Assembly (NCBI GenBank): GCA_029880065.1
Contig: JAOUPD010000002.1
Coordinates: forward strand, 1 to 32,640
Length of the DNA stretch: 32,640 nucleotides
Direction: 5' to 3'
From: Hadesarchaea archaeon
Lineage (GTDB): Archaea > Hadarchaeota > Hadarchaeia > Hadarchaeales > Hadarchaeaceae
The stretch's first letter is position 1. Each line of letters starts with the position of its first letter. The notes below the pieces were generated by a model that saw only the letters and a list, made by a program, of their open reading frames with translations, was not told the DNA's origin and did no database searches. Shown in pieces: positions 1 through 8,205 of this stretch. The position numbers were made by a program, and so were the translations under genes.

Positions 1-1335
1 TATCTCGAGGCGTCCAACTAGCATTTGAACTGTCATGCTTATCTTCCCTGCCAGGGGCATCGCTGCTGAAGTTATCCCCACAGATAAACCAACGTTCCCC
101 TGAGCTGAAGCCGACTCAAATACCGAATTAATGGCTGGGTTGCCCACTGCCATCAGCACTATTGCACCGCTTATCAGCACGATAATGTAGAGAAATGCGT
201 AAATGGCGGTTTCCATCATCTCCTGTTCGCTGTAGATCCTACCCGATATTTTCATCGGCACAACTGCCCGCTCGGGGAGAAAGCTTCGCTTAATCATCCA
301 GTGGACTGCCTTAACGATAATCACGGTTCGGATGAGCTTGATCGCACTCGAGGTTGAACCATACCCGCCACCTACAACCATGAGGATTGTGAGCAGGCCC
401 TTCTGGGGATCCCCCCACATTGAGAGGGTGGTCGTGGAGAAGCCCGTTCCCGTCAGGGCAGAGGAAGATTGAAATAGCGCGTCCTGCAACCCCACACTCC
501 ACACAAGCAAAAGCGTGGCCAGCGCTACCAGTACGAGCATCAGCCGAACTTCGATGTTTTGGAAGAGTTCCCGCCAGTGCCCTGAAATGACTCTTCGGTG
601 GACCGCGAAGCTGATCGCGCCCGCTATCATTATCAAAATTGCAACTGCAAGCACCGGGGTGCCGTACCCAGCGAAACTCGCGTTGCGCACGCTGAATCCG
701 CCAGTGGCGATTCCCGTCATCGAGTGGTTAACTGCCTCAAACAGCGACATGTTGGGTGCTCCTGCAAAATACAACCCGACGATGCCGAGAAGCGTGAGCA
801 ACAAATATATTTTCCATAGAGAACGGGCGGTTTCTCTAATGCTTGGCTCGATGCGATCGGCTCGTGCCTCAGCAACGTACATCTTCCGAGCTGCTTTACC
901 CGCGCCGATGAGGGCTGCTAAGAAGAGAACGATCACACCCACGCCGCCCACCCACTCGGTCAGACTGCGCCAGAAAAGGATGGTGGGTTGAACTGCTTCG
1001 ACATTAGAAATCATTGTTAGTCCCGTAGCCGTGAAACCAGACATGCTCTCAAAGTAAGCGTCCTCGACTGGCATGTAATTGCCAAAGATGTAGGGTATCG
1101 AGCCGAATGCCGAGAAGATGATCCAACCTAAGGCGACAAGCACCATTGCCTTGCCTAAGGTTATATCCGTAGGCTGAAAACGCCGCCTGAGGAAAAATCC
1201 CAGTACTAAGACGACTACTGCGGGGACTATGAAATATGGGAGCAAGTAGGTTTCGTTAGCTAGAAACGCCACTGGAGTCGGCGCCAGCATCACCGCGCCT
1301 AGGGCGAGCAGAATGAACCCTATGAAATGTAGCAT
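1..1335 (-). CDS. trkH: TrkH/KtrB-family potassium uptake membrane protein, C-terminus cut by window edge
   Basis: Integral membrane subunit that forms the K+ permeation path of Trk/Ktr uptake systems. 445 codons are open from the ATG at 1335 to base 1, and the stop lies outside the window; family members are usually 450-510 residues, so little is missing. Four pore-loop repeats are readable: SMSGFTATGLT, SMTGIATGGFS, ALTGTGFSTTT and SASAQGNVGLS, each with the expected filter glycine. Hydrophobic helix pairs lie between them. The start is supported by GGAGGTT eight bases upstream and a TATA box at 1371-1380. The regulatory partner TrkA would be expected downstream, off the left edge. Confident for family; transported ion and regulation are inferred from the family. 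Confidence 0.93.
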   Translation of the reverse strand, partial: MLHFIGFILLALGAVMLAPTPVAFLANETYLLPYFIVPAVVVLVLGFFLRRRFQPTDITLGKAMVLVALGWIIFSAFGSIPYIFGNYMPVEDAYFESMSGFTATGLTMISNVEAVQPTILFWRSLTEWVGGVGVIVLFLAALIGAGKAARKMYVAEARADRIEPSIRETARSLWKIYLLLTLLGIVGLYFAGAPNMSLFEAVNHSMTGIATGGFSVRNASFAGYGTPVLAVAILIMIAGAISFAVHRRVISGHWRELFQNIEVRLMLVLVALATLLLVWSVGLQDALFQSSSALTGTGFSTTTLSMWGDPQKGLLTILMVVGGGYGSTSSAIKLIRTVIIVKAVHWMIKRSFLPERAVVPMKISGRIYSEQEMMETAIYAFLYIIVLISGAIVLMAVGNPAINSVFESASAQGNVGLSVGITSAAMPLAGKISMTVQMLVGRLEI

Positions 1336-1370
1336 CGTGCAACCTCCGACGGTATACCCTCACCGAAAGT

Positions 1371-1380
1371 GTATAAAGGA
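1371..1380 (-). promoter_or_regulatory. TATA box for trkH
   Basis: On the minus strand TCCTTTATAC lies about 35 bases before the trkH ATG at 1335, which would place transcription start near 1345, just upstream of the GGAGGTT ribosome site. The rest of the 1336-1517 gap shows no credible gene. Confidence 0.5.
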
Positions 1381-1517
1381 TTTGCTGGGTTAAGGCCAAA
1401 ACTGTAGGTTTAAACTTGAAACCCATGCTTAATTTTGGTATGTGCAGGAAACCCGACGCACTACGCACGAAATTCTCGAAAATCTCCAAAATACAAAGAA
1501 ACTTAAAGCAGGCGAGA

Positions 1518-1859
1518 TTAGACATTTTCTCCAGAGAATTCCTGAAGTACCTCAACCAACGCAGTATCGAAACCCTTTTCATCTTCGGGTCTAAACTTCC
1601 GTGAGAGCCTCTCCCGCACGCTTTTGACGAGTTCTACAACTTGTTCCTGTTTGTATTCCCCATTCACCACGCGGTTAATCACTGATAGCTCTCCTCCAGC
1701 CTCGAGGGCCGCAACCATGCCCCGCAGCGCCAGCAAATAGCCTCGCCCGAACTCATCGTTGAAGTCAACTCTGCTCTTGATTTGCTCGAGCCATTCCTTA
1801 GCCTTTTTTGTATCCCTTTCCCTGAGGGTCTGGACGAAAGATTTCAGGTCCAATTCCAT
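1518..1859 (-). CDS. Conserved-looking archaeal hypothetical protein, 113 aa, helical
   Basis: I do not recognise this family. The 113-residue product is highly charged and predicted mostly alpha-helical, with no Cys, no signal peptide and no membrane segment. It begins MELDLKSFVQTLRERD and contains a central GYLLALRGMVAALEAGG stretch. The ATG at 1859 has GGTGG five bases upstream, supporting the start. It lies between trkH and a UPF0147 gene on the same strand, with a class II aldolase remnant on the opposite strand immediately upstream. Codon use resembles the neighbours and the reading frame is cleaner than alternatives on either strand, so I treat it as real. Function unknown. Confidence 0.7.
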   Translation of the reverse strand: MELDLKSFVQTLRERDTKKAKEWLEQIKSRVDFNDEFGRGYLLALRGMVAALEAGGELSVINRVVNGEYKQEQVVELVKSVRERLSRKFRPEDEKGFDTALVEVLQEFSGENV

Positions 1860-1889
1860 GTGACCACCTAGATTTTAACCAAAAGTTAA

Positions 1890-2060
1890 GAAACCCCTGA
1901 GGCTATAACGGTTTCCGACACCGCACAAAAACTCATCGTGAAAAAGCACGGGCTGATAACCACCAAGCATATGCCACACGAGGCATTTCTCGTGGCAGAG
2001 GCTGTCGAGAGTGCTGCAAGAGTGGCTTACCTCACTCACGGATTGTTTCCAAAACGCTGA
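1890..2060 (+). pseudogene. Remnant of class II aldolase/adducin-family protein (C-terminal part only)
   Basis: A plus-strand frame open from just after a stop at 1887-1889 to TGA at 2058-2060 encodes 56 residues without a good start. It contains LIVKKHGLITT, EAFLVAEAVESAARVAYL and a short tail. This matches the C-terminal signature of class II aldolases (L-fuculose-phosphate aldolase type): an xHG(L/V) strand followed by an E-A-F-x-x-A-E-x-V-E-x-A-A-x-x-A-Y-L helix. Full-length members are about 180-220 residues, so the N-terminal two thirds with the zinc ligands are missing. It overlaps the 3' end of the UPF0147 gene by 29 bases. I infer a decayed gene; chance resemblance is possible. Confidence 0.5.
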
Positions 2061-2319
2061 GAGCACTCCATATCGTCGTTCGGGTGTGGATGGGCATATT
2101 CGGGTCATTACTTATCTCGTCAAGTATCATCGTCGCAGAAGAAGCCTTGAGCACTGAATCGCCCTCCTTTTTCAACAGGGCATTCTTAGCTTCGTTTGCA
2201 GCTCTTCGAATGTTACGGGGGACTGAAGTGTCCTCTGCCACGCGCGCCATAATTTCCGCCACCTGCCTTAGCTTGACCTCTGAGGACACGATTATCACCC
2301 GTTCGCATATCCAATCCAC
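2032..2319 (-). CDS. UPF0147 family protein
   Basis: Small archaeal protein of unknown function, recognised by its near-invariant segments AEDTSVPRNIRRAA and LDEISNDPNMPIHTRT. The product is about 85-95 residues and helical, without membrane segments. The start is uncertain: the longest frame begins with GTG at 2319, and in-frame GTGs at 2298 and 2289 would give lengths nearer the family norm; no strong ribosome site marks any of them. It is divergent from the p27-type zinc-ribbon gene across a 40-base gap containing TTAATTTTAAG, which could serve as TATA element for either gene. Confidence 0.9.
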   Translation of the reverse strand: MDWICERVIIVSSEVKLRQVAEIMARVAEDTSVPRNIRRAANEAKNALLKKEGDSVLKASSATMILDEISNDPNMPIHTRTTIWSALSVLETIRE

Positions 2320-2359
2320 TTAATTTTAAGGAGGGAGCCCATAAAGAGTTTGGGGTCAG

Positions 2360-2686
2360 ATGCAAGACGAAAGGATAGCTAAAATGACGGAAATGCTCCT
2401 CGGCGGGGGGAAAATGCTTTCGGTGCACTGCGGCACCTGCAAGGGGCCCCTCTTCGAGTTTAAGGGGAAAGTTATCTGCCCAGTCTGTGGCGAGAGAACC
2501 GAAGCCGCAAAAGCTGAAGCTAAGCCCGAGGCTGCCCCCACCGAGAAAGTTGAAGGAATCCTACGTGCCAAGCTAAATACGCTCGCTACTCAGCTCGAAA
2601 AGGAAACTGACCACGTCAAGACCTTAGAACTGCTCGATCGTATTAAATCTATCCTTGGAGTACTCGAAAAGTTGAAGGAGAGGTGA
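2360..2686 (+). CDS. Sjogren/scleroderma autoantigen p27-type zinc-ribbon protein
   Basis: 108 residues. The N-terminus reads RIAKMTEMLLGGGKML, followed by a four-Cys zinc ribbon (HCGTCKGPL and CPVCGERT, about residues 25-50), an Ala/Glu/Pro-rich linker, and a C-terminal charged helix (about 65-108) likely to form a coiled coil. This layout is that of the archaeal relatives of the eukaryotic p27 autoantigen (COG1645). The molecular function is not established. The downstream winged-helix gene starts four bases after this stop, and the following protease gene overlaps that one, so all three appear co-transcribed. Confidence 0.88.
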   Translation: MQDERIAKMTEMLLGGGKMLSVHCGTCKGPLFEFKGKVICPVCGERTEAAKAEAKPEAAPTEKVEGILRAKLNTLATQLEKETDHVKTLELLDRIKSILGVLEKLKER

Positions 2687-2690
2687 AAAC

Positions 2691-2927
2691 TTGCGAAAGG
2701 ATGAAATTCTCACGGCGTTAAGAGAGGCCGGAGTCGCGCTCACCATCGAAGAGCTCTCTCAGCAAACTGGGATCGACATCGCCCACCTACGGGTCGATCT
2801 CTTTAGACTGGCTGAGGAGGGAAAGGTCGAGCGCCGACAGCGGGAAAACAAGCCCACTTGGACGATAAAGGTGAGTACAGCCCTAGATCGGCGCTACGAG
2901 AAGCTCTCTAAAAAATATGTTCCGTGA
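2691..2927 (+). CDS. Small winged helix-turn-helix protein
   Basis: 78 residues, starting at TTG 2691 with GGAGAGGTG just upstream (inside the previous gene's end). The body is a single winged-helix domain: helix 1 RKDEILTALREAG, a helix-turn-helix ELSQQTGIDIAHLRVDLFRLAEEG, then a wing VERRQRENKPTWTIK. A short basic tail follows. It probably binds nucleic acid, although many such one-domain archaeal proteins have no assigned target. It sits between the p27-type zinc ribbon and a membrane protease, overlapping the latter by four bases (GTGA), which suggests translational coupling. Confidence 0.8.
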   Translation: MRKDEILTALREAGVALTIEELSQQTGIDIAHLRVDLFRLAEEGKVERRQRENKPTWTIKVSTALDRRYEKLSKKYVP

Positions 2928-3532
2928 TCTGGTTGCTCTGGCTCGACCTCGCTAGAATCCTCCTGGCCGGTGTCGTGCTTGGCCTCGTAGTCGGTAAGCT
3001 CGTTGTGTTGAGGCCCTCCTACCTCGAACGAATACGTCCACGCTATTGGCTACCCATCGCGCGCCGAATGCGAAGGCGGGAGTCGATTAGGCTTATCTCA
3101 ATTGCACTTGCATTTACCGCTGCGGCGCTCGTCGTGGCGACCATAGTGGGGAATCTCCTTTATGGAGCTGGGGTGGAGCTGTACTCGAGGGATGAGTACC
3201 CCTTCACGGCGCTCCAAGAACAGTATCCGTTGCTGTTGCTCGTGATGGTCAACTTGCTGCCGATTTTTGAGGAGTGGATATTCAGGGGGATTCTACTCGA
3301 GGAAGTGGCACGGCGGACTCGCTCGAAATGGATCGGGGTGATGGTCTCGGCCCTCATCTTCGCCGCGTTTCACCTCTCAAATCCTGGTACTTATCCCGCG
3401 TTCGCGATACCTTTGCTCGGGGCAGGGCTCCTGCTCGGGACCTGCTATCTGGTAAGTGGACTGGCTGGAGCGATTATAACTCACAACGCTTACAATTCAA
3501 TTTTAGTGGTTCTCTGGGCCATAAGTGTATGA
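2924..3532 (+). CDS. CPBP-family intramembrane glutamic protease (CAAX/Abi type)
   Basis: 202-residue polytopic membrane protein with the motifs of the CPBP (Rce1-like) family: E116-E117-x-x-x-R121 in IFEEWIFRG, F-x-x-x-H with His150 in FAAFHLSN, and His187-Asn188 with Asn191 in ITHNAYNS. These residues form the proposed glutamate/histidine active site within the membrane. Hydrophobic segments cover about residues 5-28, 57-80, 102-118, 136-155, 160-178 and 182-201. Start GTG 2924 overlaps the winged-helix stop. Its 3' end is only four bases from the convergent hypF stop. The substrate is unknown; CAAX processing itself is not expected in most archaea. Confidence 0.88.
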   Translation: MIWLLWLDLARILLAGVVLGLVVGKLVVLRPSYLERIRPRYWLPIARRMRRRESIRLISIALAFTAAALVVATIVGNLLYGAGVELYSRDEYPFTALQEQYPLLLLVMVNLLPIFEEWIFRGILLEEVARRTRSKWIGVMVSALIFAAFHLSNPGTYPAFAIPLLGAGLLLGTCYLVSGLAGAIITHNAYNSILVVLWAISV

Positions 3533-3536
3533 ACTT

Positions 3537-5870
3537 TTATGGCCGCTGTACTGCGATGATTGCCTGCCCGACAGAGATGCCACCATCACCCGGGGGCAGA
3601 AGCTCGTGTTGAACAAATCTCAACCCAGCTTTCTCGACTTCCTTGCGCACCGCTGCGGTAATCGCTCTGTTATAGAAAACTCCACCTGACCCTCCAACGA
3701 CTTCAATCCCCTTAGAGGAAGCTGCGTCGATAGCGACTGACGCTAACCCCCGAGCGATAACTCGTTGGGCCGCAGCCGCGATGTGTCTGCGGGAAACTCG
3801 TGCTCGAAGGGCATCGAGTATGTCCACAAGCAACCGAGATGTGTTGACGACCATCATCCCGTCGACCTTTTCGATCACGGGTTCTAGCCTCACCTCCTCT
3901 GAGTCCCCCTTGTTCGCGGCCGCCTCGAGCTTGATCGCTGGCTCGCCCTCGTATGTCCGTTCGTCGCAAATTCCGAGCAGGCAGGCGATGGCATCGAGCA
4001 CCCTGCCGCAACTGCTCGTTTGGAACACGTTCAAATCGCGCTCGAGTTGGCGAATGACGATATCTACTTCTCGCTTCCCGCGTCTGAAGCTACTCGCGCA
4101 AAACTCGTCCAGAACCCGCTCAAGCTCCTCACGCCCGAGCTGCTGCCAGAGGATGCCTGCAACCATGCGTGCTGGAAATATCGCCGCCAAGTCACCCCCA
4201 GGCATACGCTGGCTCATTAGCCCGCCCACACGTTTGAACGAACTCAAATCGGCCAACATGACTTCGCCACCCCATATCGTGCCATCTGGACCATATCCAA
4301 CACCATCAGCGGCGATGCCGACGAACTCGCTTAGACCACATTCTGCCATCAGGGTTACAAGGTGAGCGTGATGATGTTGGGCAGAAAGGGTTCTTGCTCC
4401 GAGCTTCTTTGCCATCCGCGGTGCAATCCTTGTCGTTGCATAGTTGGGGTGTAAATCGTGGACAACTATGTCAACTGAGTCCAAGTTTAACAGTCGCATA
4501 AGCCTCTCAACAGCTGATTGCATGTATTTGAGGGTTTCCACTTTTGTGGTGTCGCCTATATGTTGACTGGGGAAGCACCGGTCGCCCGTCAGAACCGAGC
4601 AAGTCACATTGAGCTCCGCCCCCACCGCGAGAACTTTTTTATCACTCGTGAAAGCGAGCTTCACGGGCTCCGGCACATAACCTCGCGAACGCCTCAAAAA
4701 TGCTGGCTTTCCATCAACCTCCTTGATCACCGAGTCATCACATCGGTTGACGATTAGCCGATCATGAAGTAGGAAGTAATCGACGCCCCCGCGCAGCTTC
4801 CTGAAGGCTTCGGTATTATCTATTATCATCGGTAACCCAGCGACATTTGCGCTCGTCATGACGTAGGCCGGGTCCTTACCGTAGCTAAGAATGAGGTGAT
4901 GAATTCCCGAGTAAGGAAGCATCACGCCTACCGAGTCCAGGCCGGGTGCCACGAACTCTGAAAGCATGTAGTCGTTAGAGCGTTGGAGCACAACTATCGG
5001 CCGCCGAAAGGATGTCAGCAACTCAACTTCGGCTTTACCGACCTCTGCAAAAGTTCGGATTGTCCTAATATCTCTGGACATTACCGCAAATGGTTGCTGA
5101 AAGCGGTTGAATGCCCTCCGCATGCGTGTGAGTACCCCATCCTCGGTCGTTTTCGATGCTATGTGAATTCCCCCTACTCCCTTGATGGCGACCACGCTGC
5201 CCCCATCGAGCAGACGCGCTACCTCACGCAGCGGTTCGGACACATCAATGGGATTACCTTCTGCATCGTAGAGCTTCATCCGGGGGCCGCAGATAGAACA
5301 ACACGTTGGTTCTGCATGGTATCGTCGGTCGGGTGGGTCTTGATACTCACGAAGGCAATCGGTGCAGAGCGGAAAAACATTCATTGAAGTTCTAGGGCGG
5401 TCGTAGGGTAGCCTCTCGATGATGGTGAAGCGAGGGCCACAGTTGACGCAGGTGATGAATGGATAATTATAGCGCCGGTCGCTTGGGTCGAGCATCTCGT
5501 GCAGACAATCGTCGCAGAGCGCGAGGTCGGGTGGCACCACTGAAGGAAGCCCCAAGCCGGTCGTTTCACTCGGCACTACCCTAAAAATAGCGAATTCGTT
5601 GGTTGGATTCTTCCACGCAACTCGGATGTCATCGATTCGCGCGAGCGGGGGTTTCTCGGGACACAGCGAGTTGACAAATTTTTCGATTGCTCTTTTATCA
5701 CCCTCGACTACCACCTGCACTCCCGCGTCTCCCATGTTTCGGGCAAAGCCGGTGAGCCCGTGATGAGTAGCAAGTCGATAGATGAACGGTCTAAATCCTA
5801 CACCCTGCACTAGGCCAGTAACTGCTATTTCAGCACGGGCGCGCAAATCCCCACCCAATTTTAAACACAT
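3537..5870 (-). CDS. hypF: Carbamoyltransferase HypF, [NiFe]-hydrogenase maturation
   Basis: 777 residues, normal for HypF, which uses carbamoyl phosphate and ATP to make thiocarbamate on HypE, source of the hydrogenase CN ligands. Domains in order: acylphosphatase (about 10-100, GLVQGVGFRPF), zinc-finger pair with C119/C122, C141/C144, C169/C172 and C190-C194, YrdC-like domain (about 205-390), and Kae1-like domain (about 400-777) with metal-binding HHHAH at 499-503. The start is taken as ATG 5870 with GAGG close upstream; a TTG at codon 9 behind GGTGGGG is an alternative. The gene follows porB by 24 bases on the same strand, so it may be transcribed with the por operon. No hydrogenase or other hyp gene is in the window. 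Confidence 0.96.
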   Translation of the reverse strand: MCLKLGGDLRARAEIAVTGLVQGVGFRPFIYRLATHHGLTGFARNMGDAGVQVVVEGDKRAIEKFVNSLCPEKPPLARIDDIRVAWKNPTNEFAIFRVVPSETTGLGLPSVVPPDLALCDDCLHEMLDPSDRRYNYPFITCVNCGPRFTIIERLPYDRPRTSMNVFPLCTDCLREYQDPPDRRYHAEPTCCSICGPRMKLYDAEGNPIDVSEPLREVARLLDGGSVVAIKGVGGIHIASKTTEDGVLTRMRRAFNRFQQPFAVMSRDIRTIRTFAEVGKAEVELLTSFRRPIVVLQRSNDYMLSEFVAPGLDSVGVMLPYSGIHHLILSYGKDPAYVMTSANVAGLPMIIDNTEAFRKLRGGVDYFLLHDRLIVNRCDDSVIKEVDGKPAFLRRSRGYVPEPVKLAFTSDKKVLAVGAELNVTCSVLTGDRCFPSQHIGDTTKVETLKYMQSAVERLMRLLNLDSVDIVVHDLHPNYATTRIAPRMAKKLGARTLSAQHHHAHLVTLMAECGLSEFVGIAADGVGYGPDGTIWGGEVMLADLSSFKRVGGLMSQRMPGGDLAAIFPARMVAGILWQQLGREELERVLDEFCASSFRRGKREVDIVIRQLERDLNVFQTSSCGRVLDAIACLLGICDERTYEGEPAIKLEAAANKGDSEEVRLEPVIEKVDGMMVVNTSRLLVDILDALRARVSRRHIAAAAQRVIARGLASVAIDAASSKGIEVVGGSGGVFYNRAITAAVRKEVEKAGLRFVQHELLPPGDGGISVGQAIIAVQRP

Positions 5871-5894
5871 CAGGCCTCAGTTTTAAAAACTCGC

Positions 5895-6767
5895 CTAACT
5901 GATGCCCAGCCTCTTCCACTCTTCATCTACCGTCCGCTGGATTCCCGCGATTTCCTCATCAGTGAGGTGCCTAAATCTCCCCTGCATCTTCAGGTAATCT
6001 GCAACCGGCCTTCGCTTGGGTGGCTTAAAAGTGAGCTTAAACACACCACTCTCAATTTCATAGAGATTCCACATTCCTGTCAACACCGCAAGCTTGGCGA
6101 TCTCGATCGTCTTGCTGGAATCAATCCTCCACCCCGGACCACATGGGCAATGGACGTGAATATAGGTTGGCCCTTCAATCGAGGCCGCTTTCTTCACTTT
6201 TTTGATGTAATCGAGTGGGTAGCCAACTGAAGCAGTCGCAACGTAAGGAGCACGATGAGCCGCGATTATTGCGGGCATATCTTTTTTCGGGAGATCCTCG
6301 CCTCGCTTCACCTTACCTATAGGTGTTGTAGTTGTCCAAGCGCTGTAGGGTGTTGCCCCACTTCGCTGGATACCCGTGTTCATGTAAGCCTCGTTGTCAG
6401 TACAAATGTAGAGCACGTTGTGGTTGCGCTCGACCATCCCAGAAAGAGCTTGAAGCCCGATGTCTACCGTGCCTCCATCGCCGCCTATCGCCACGACCTT
6501 GATACCACGTTTACCCAAGCTTTTCAAACCAGCCTCAACTCCAGAAGCGACTGCAGCGGCGTTCTCAAAAGCAACATGTATCCAAGGTACCCGCCAAGCA
6601 GTTTCTGGATAGGGAGTGGTCACAACCTCCATGCAACCAGTTGGGGCACAAACAATGGTGTTTTTACCAAGAGCTTTTAGTGCGTACCGTATCGCAAGTA
6701 TGCTGCCACATCCTGGGCATGCACGGTGTCCAGGCGCAAGTAATTCTTCTTCAGGTATTTGGCTCAT
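5895..6767 (-). CDS. porB: Pyruvate:ferredoxin oxidoreductase, beta subunit
   Basis: 290 residues, the thiamine-diphosphate-binding subunit of four-subunit pyruvate synthase, which interconverts pyruvate plus CoA with acetyl-CoA, CO2 and reduced ferredoxin in the cytoplasm. The TPP motif GGDGGTVDIGLQALSG ends with the usual NEAYMNTG. Cys residues expected to hold the proximal 4Fe-4S cluster appear in HRACPGCGS (C17, C20), in CAPTGCMEV (C40, C45) and in the later CPCGPGW segment. It is the last por gene, its ATG overlapping the porA stop by four bases (ATGA). Confidence 0.94.
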   Translation of the reverse strand: MSQIPEEELLAPGHRACPGCGSILAIRYALKALGKNTIVCAPTGCMEVVTTPYPETAWRVPWIHVAFENAAAVASGVEAGLKSLGKRGIKVVAIGGDGGTVDIGLQALSGMVERNHNVLYICTDNEAYMNTGIQRSGATPYSAWTTTTPIGKVKRGEDLPKKDMPAIIAAHRAPYVATASVGYPLDYIKKVKKAASIEGPTYIHVHCPCGPGWRIDSSKTIEIAKLAVLTGMWNLYEIESGVFKLTFKPPKRRPVADYLKMQGRFRHLTDEEIAGIQRTVDEEWKRLGIS

Positions 6768-7948
6768 GGTTTTAACCCCACCATAGTTTCTCTCAACCCT
6801 AGCCAGCGAACAGTTTTTTTGACTTCACCGGTTTTCGCTGCTTCCATCGCTGCTTTGGTCGCTTCCCTAATTTGAAGTGATGAAACATCACGTCCCCCAA
6901 GACCACAGATGAAATTCAACAGAAGCGGAGACTCTCTAGAATTTACAAACGCCCCAGAAAGGTCGGAAAAAAGTGCCCCAGTTGAACCAGGTGAGAAATC
7001 TTTTTCGAGTACAGCCACGGCTTTGGCATGGCCAAGCGAGTCCACTAACTCTTTCGCTGGGAAAGGTCTGAATGCTCGCACCTTCACGAGTCCAACTCGC
7101 TCACCGTGACCGCGATACTCATCAATCATCTCTTTAATGCTGCCGCTCAACGAACCCATTGTGAGCAAAATCACGTCGGCATCATCACTTCGATAACACT
7201 CTATGAGGTCACTTTTCCTTCCGAATTGTCTGCCGAATGCTTGTCCAACTTCAATTATTTTTTCCTTCGATTTGAGTACAGCTTCTTGCAACATATATCT
7301 GAATTCCTCATAGTACTCTGGTACCCCAACTGCACCCATCGTGATGGGCTTCTCTGGATCGAGGAGATAAGGATACTTGTAAGTGGGAAGGAATTTATCG
7401 ACTTCAGCCTGTTCAGGAATCTCCACTGGCTCGGCCGTGTGTGAGAGAATATATCCATCGAAACAGACCATTACTGGAAGCAAGGACTCTTCAGCGATGC
7501 GAAATGCCTGAATCGTCGAGTCGAGAACCTCCTGATTATTCTCGCAATAAAGCTGTATCCAACCGCAATCGCGTACAGCTACTGAGTCTTGTTGGTCGCA
7601 CCAAATGCTGAGAGGTGCTGAGAGCGAGCGATTTGCGTTCGCCATGACAATGGGTAGCCGCATACCGGAAGCGACGAACAATATCTCGCTCATGAGCATT
7701 AGTCCCTGAGAGGAAGTCGCAGTGAATGTCCTCGCCCCTACAGCCGCAGAACCTAAGCAAGCACTTAGTGCACTGTGTTCTGACTCCACTTTAATGTATT
7801 CTGCGTCCAGCTCACCATTAGCCACGAATTCGGCAAGTCTCTCTACGATAATCGTCTGCGGGGTTATTGGGTAAGCTGAGATGACTTTGACGCGCGCAAG
7901 CTTTGCAGCGATAGCAGCGGCTTCGTCGCCAGTGACCAGTTGCTTCAT
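6764..7948 (-). CDS. porA: Pyruvate:ferredoxin oxidoreductase, alpha subunit
   Basis: 394 residues, catalytic alpha subunit. It opens with the conserved GDEAAAIAAKLARVKVISAY and YPITPQT, followed by the transketolase-type ESEHSALSACLGSAAVGAR and TSSQGL. The segment NANRSLSAPLSIWCDQQDS is characteristic of pyruvate-specific PorA rather than 2-oxoglutarate or branched-chain enzymes. The start overlaps the porD stop and the end overlaps the porB start by four bases each. Expected to assemble with PorB, PorC and PorD in equal ratio. Confidence 0.95.
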   Translation of the reverse strand: MKQLVTGDEAAAIAAKLARVKVISAYPITPQTIIVERLAEFVANGELDAEYIKVESEHSALSACLGSAAVGARTFTATSSQGLMLMSEILFVASGMRLPIVMANANRSLSAPLSIWCDQQDSVAVRDCGWIQLYCENNQEVLDSTIQAFRIAEESLLPVMVCFDGYILSHTAEPVEIPEQAEVDKFLPTYKYPYLLDPEKPITMGAVGVPEYYEEFRYMLQEAVLKSKEKIIEVGQAFGRQFGRKSDLIECYRSDDADVILLTMGSLSGSIKEMIDEYRGHGERVGLVKVRAFRPFPAKELVDSLGHAKAVAVLEKDFSPGSTGALFSDLSGAFVNSRESPLLLNFICGLGGRDVSSLQIREATKAAMEAAKTGEVKKTVRWLGLRETMVGLKP

Positions 7949-8205
7949 TTTTGTCCCTCCTCAACCATCACTATCGCTTTGACCGGACAGTCATTGGCAC
8001 AGATACCACAGCCTTTACAATATCGGTAGTCAATAACGACAGGTTTGCCCTTGGTGATTGCTGGTTCAGGACAATAAAGCCAGCACAGCCCGCATCCATT
8101 GCATTTTTTAGAATCGACCACTGGCTTGAGGCTCCGCCAACTGCCAGTTTCATTTTGCTCACTATTCCCCGGTTTAAGGATAATCGTGCTAGGGGGCAAT
8201 TTCAT
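7945..8205 (-). CDS. porD: Pyruvate:ferredoxin oxidoreductase, delta (2x4Fe-4S) subunit
   Basis: 86-residue ferredoxin-like electron-transfer subunit. Two 4Fe-4S binding motifs are complete: C35, C38, C41, C45 in CNGCGLCWLYC, and C63, C66, C69, C73 in CKGCGICANDC. The N-terminal 30 residues, including a GSWRSLKPVV segment, are typical of PorD. Both ends overlap neighbours by four bases (ATGA), giving tight coupling porC-porD-porA. Confidence 0.95.
   Translation of the reverse strand: MKLPPSTIILKPGNSEQNETGSWRSLKPVVDSKKCNGCGLCWLYCPEPAITKGKPVVIDYRYCKGCGICANDCPVKAIVMVEEGQK

Noticed and set aside
515..991. 158-codon plus-strand frame opposite trkH
   Set aside because: Lies wholly antisense to the clear TrkH coding frame and has low-complexity Ser/Thr/Pro composition typical of a shadow.
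1416..1604. 62-codon plus-strand frame upstream of trkH
   Set aside because: Overlaps the 3' end of the 113-aa gene in antisense, no ribosome site, no recognisable motif.
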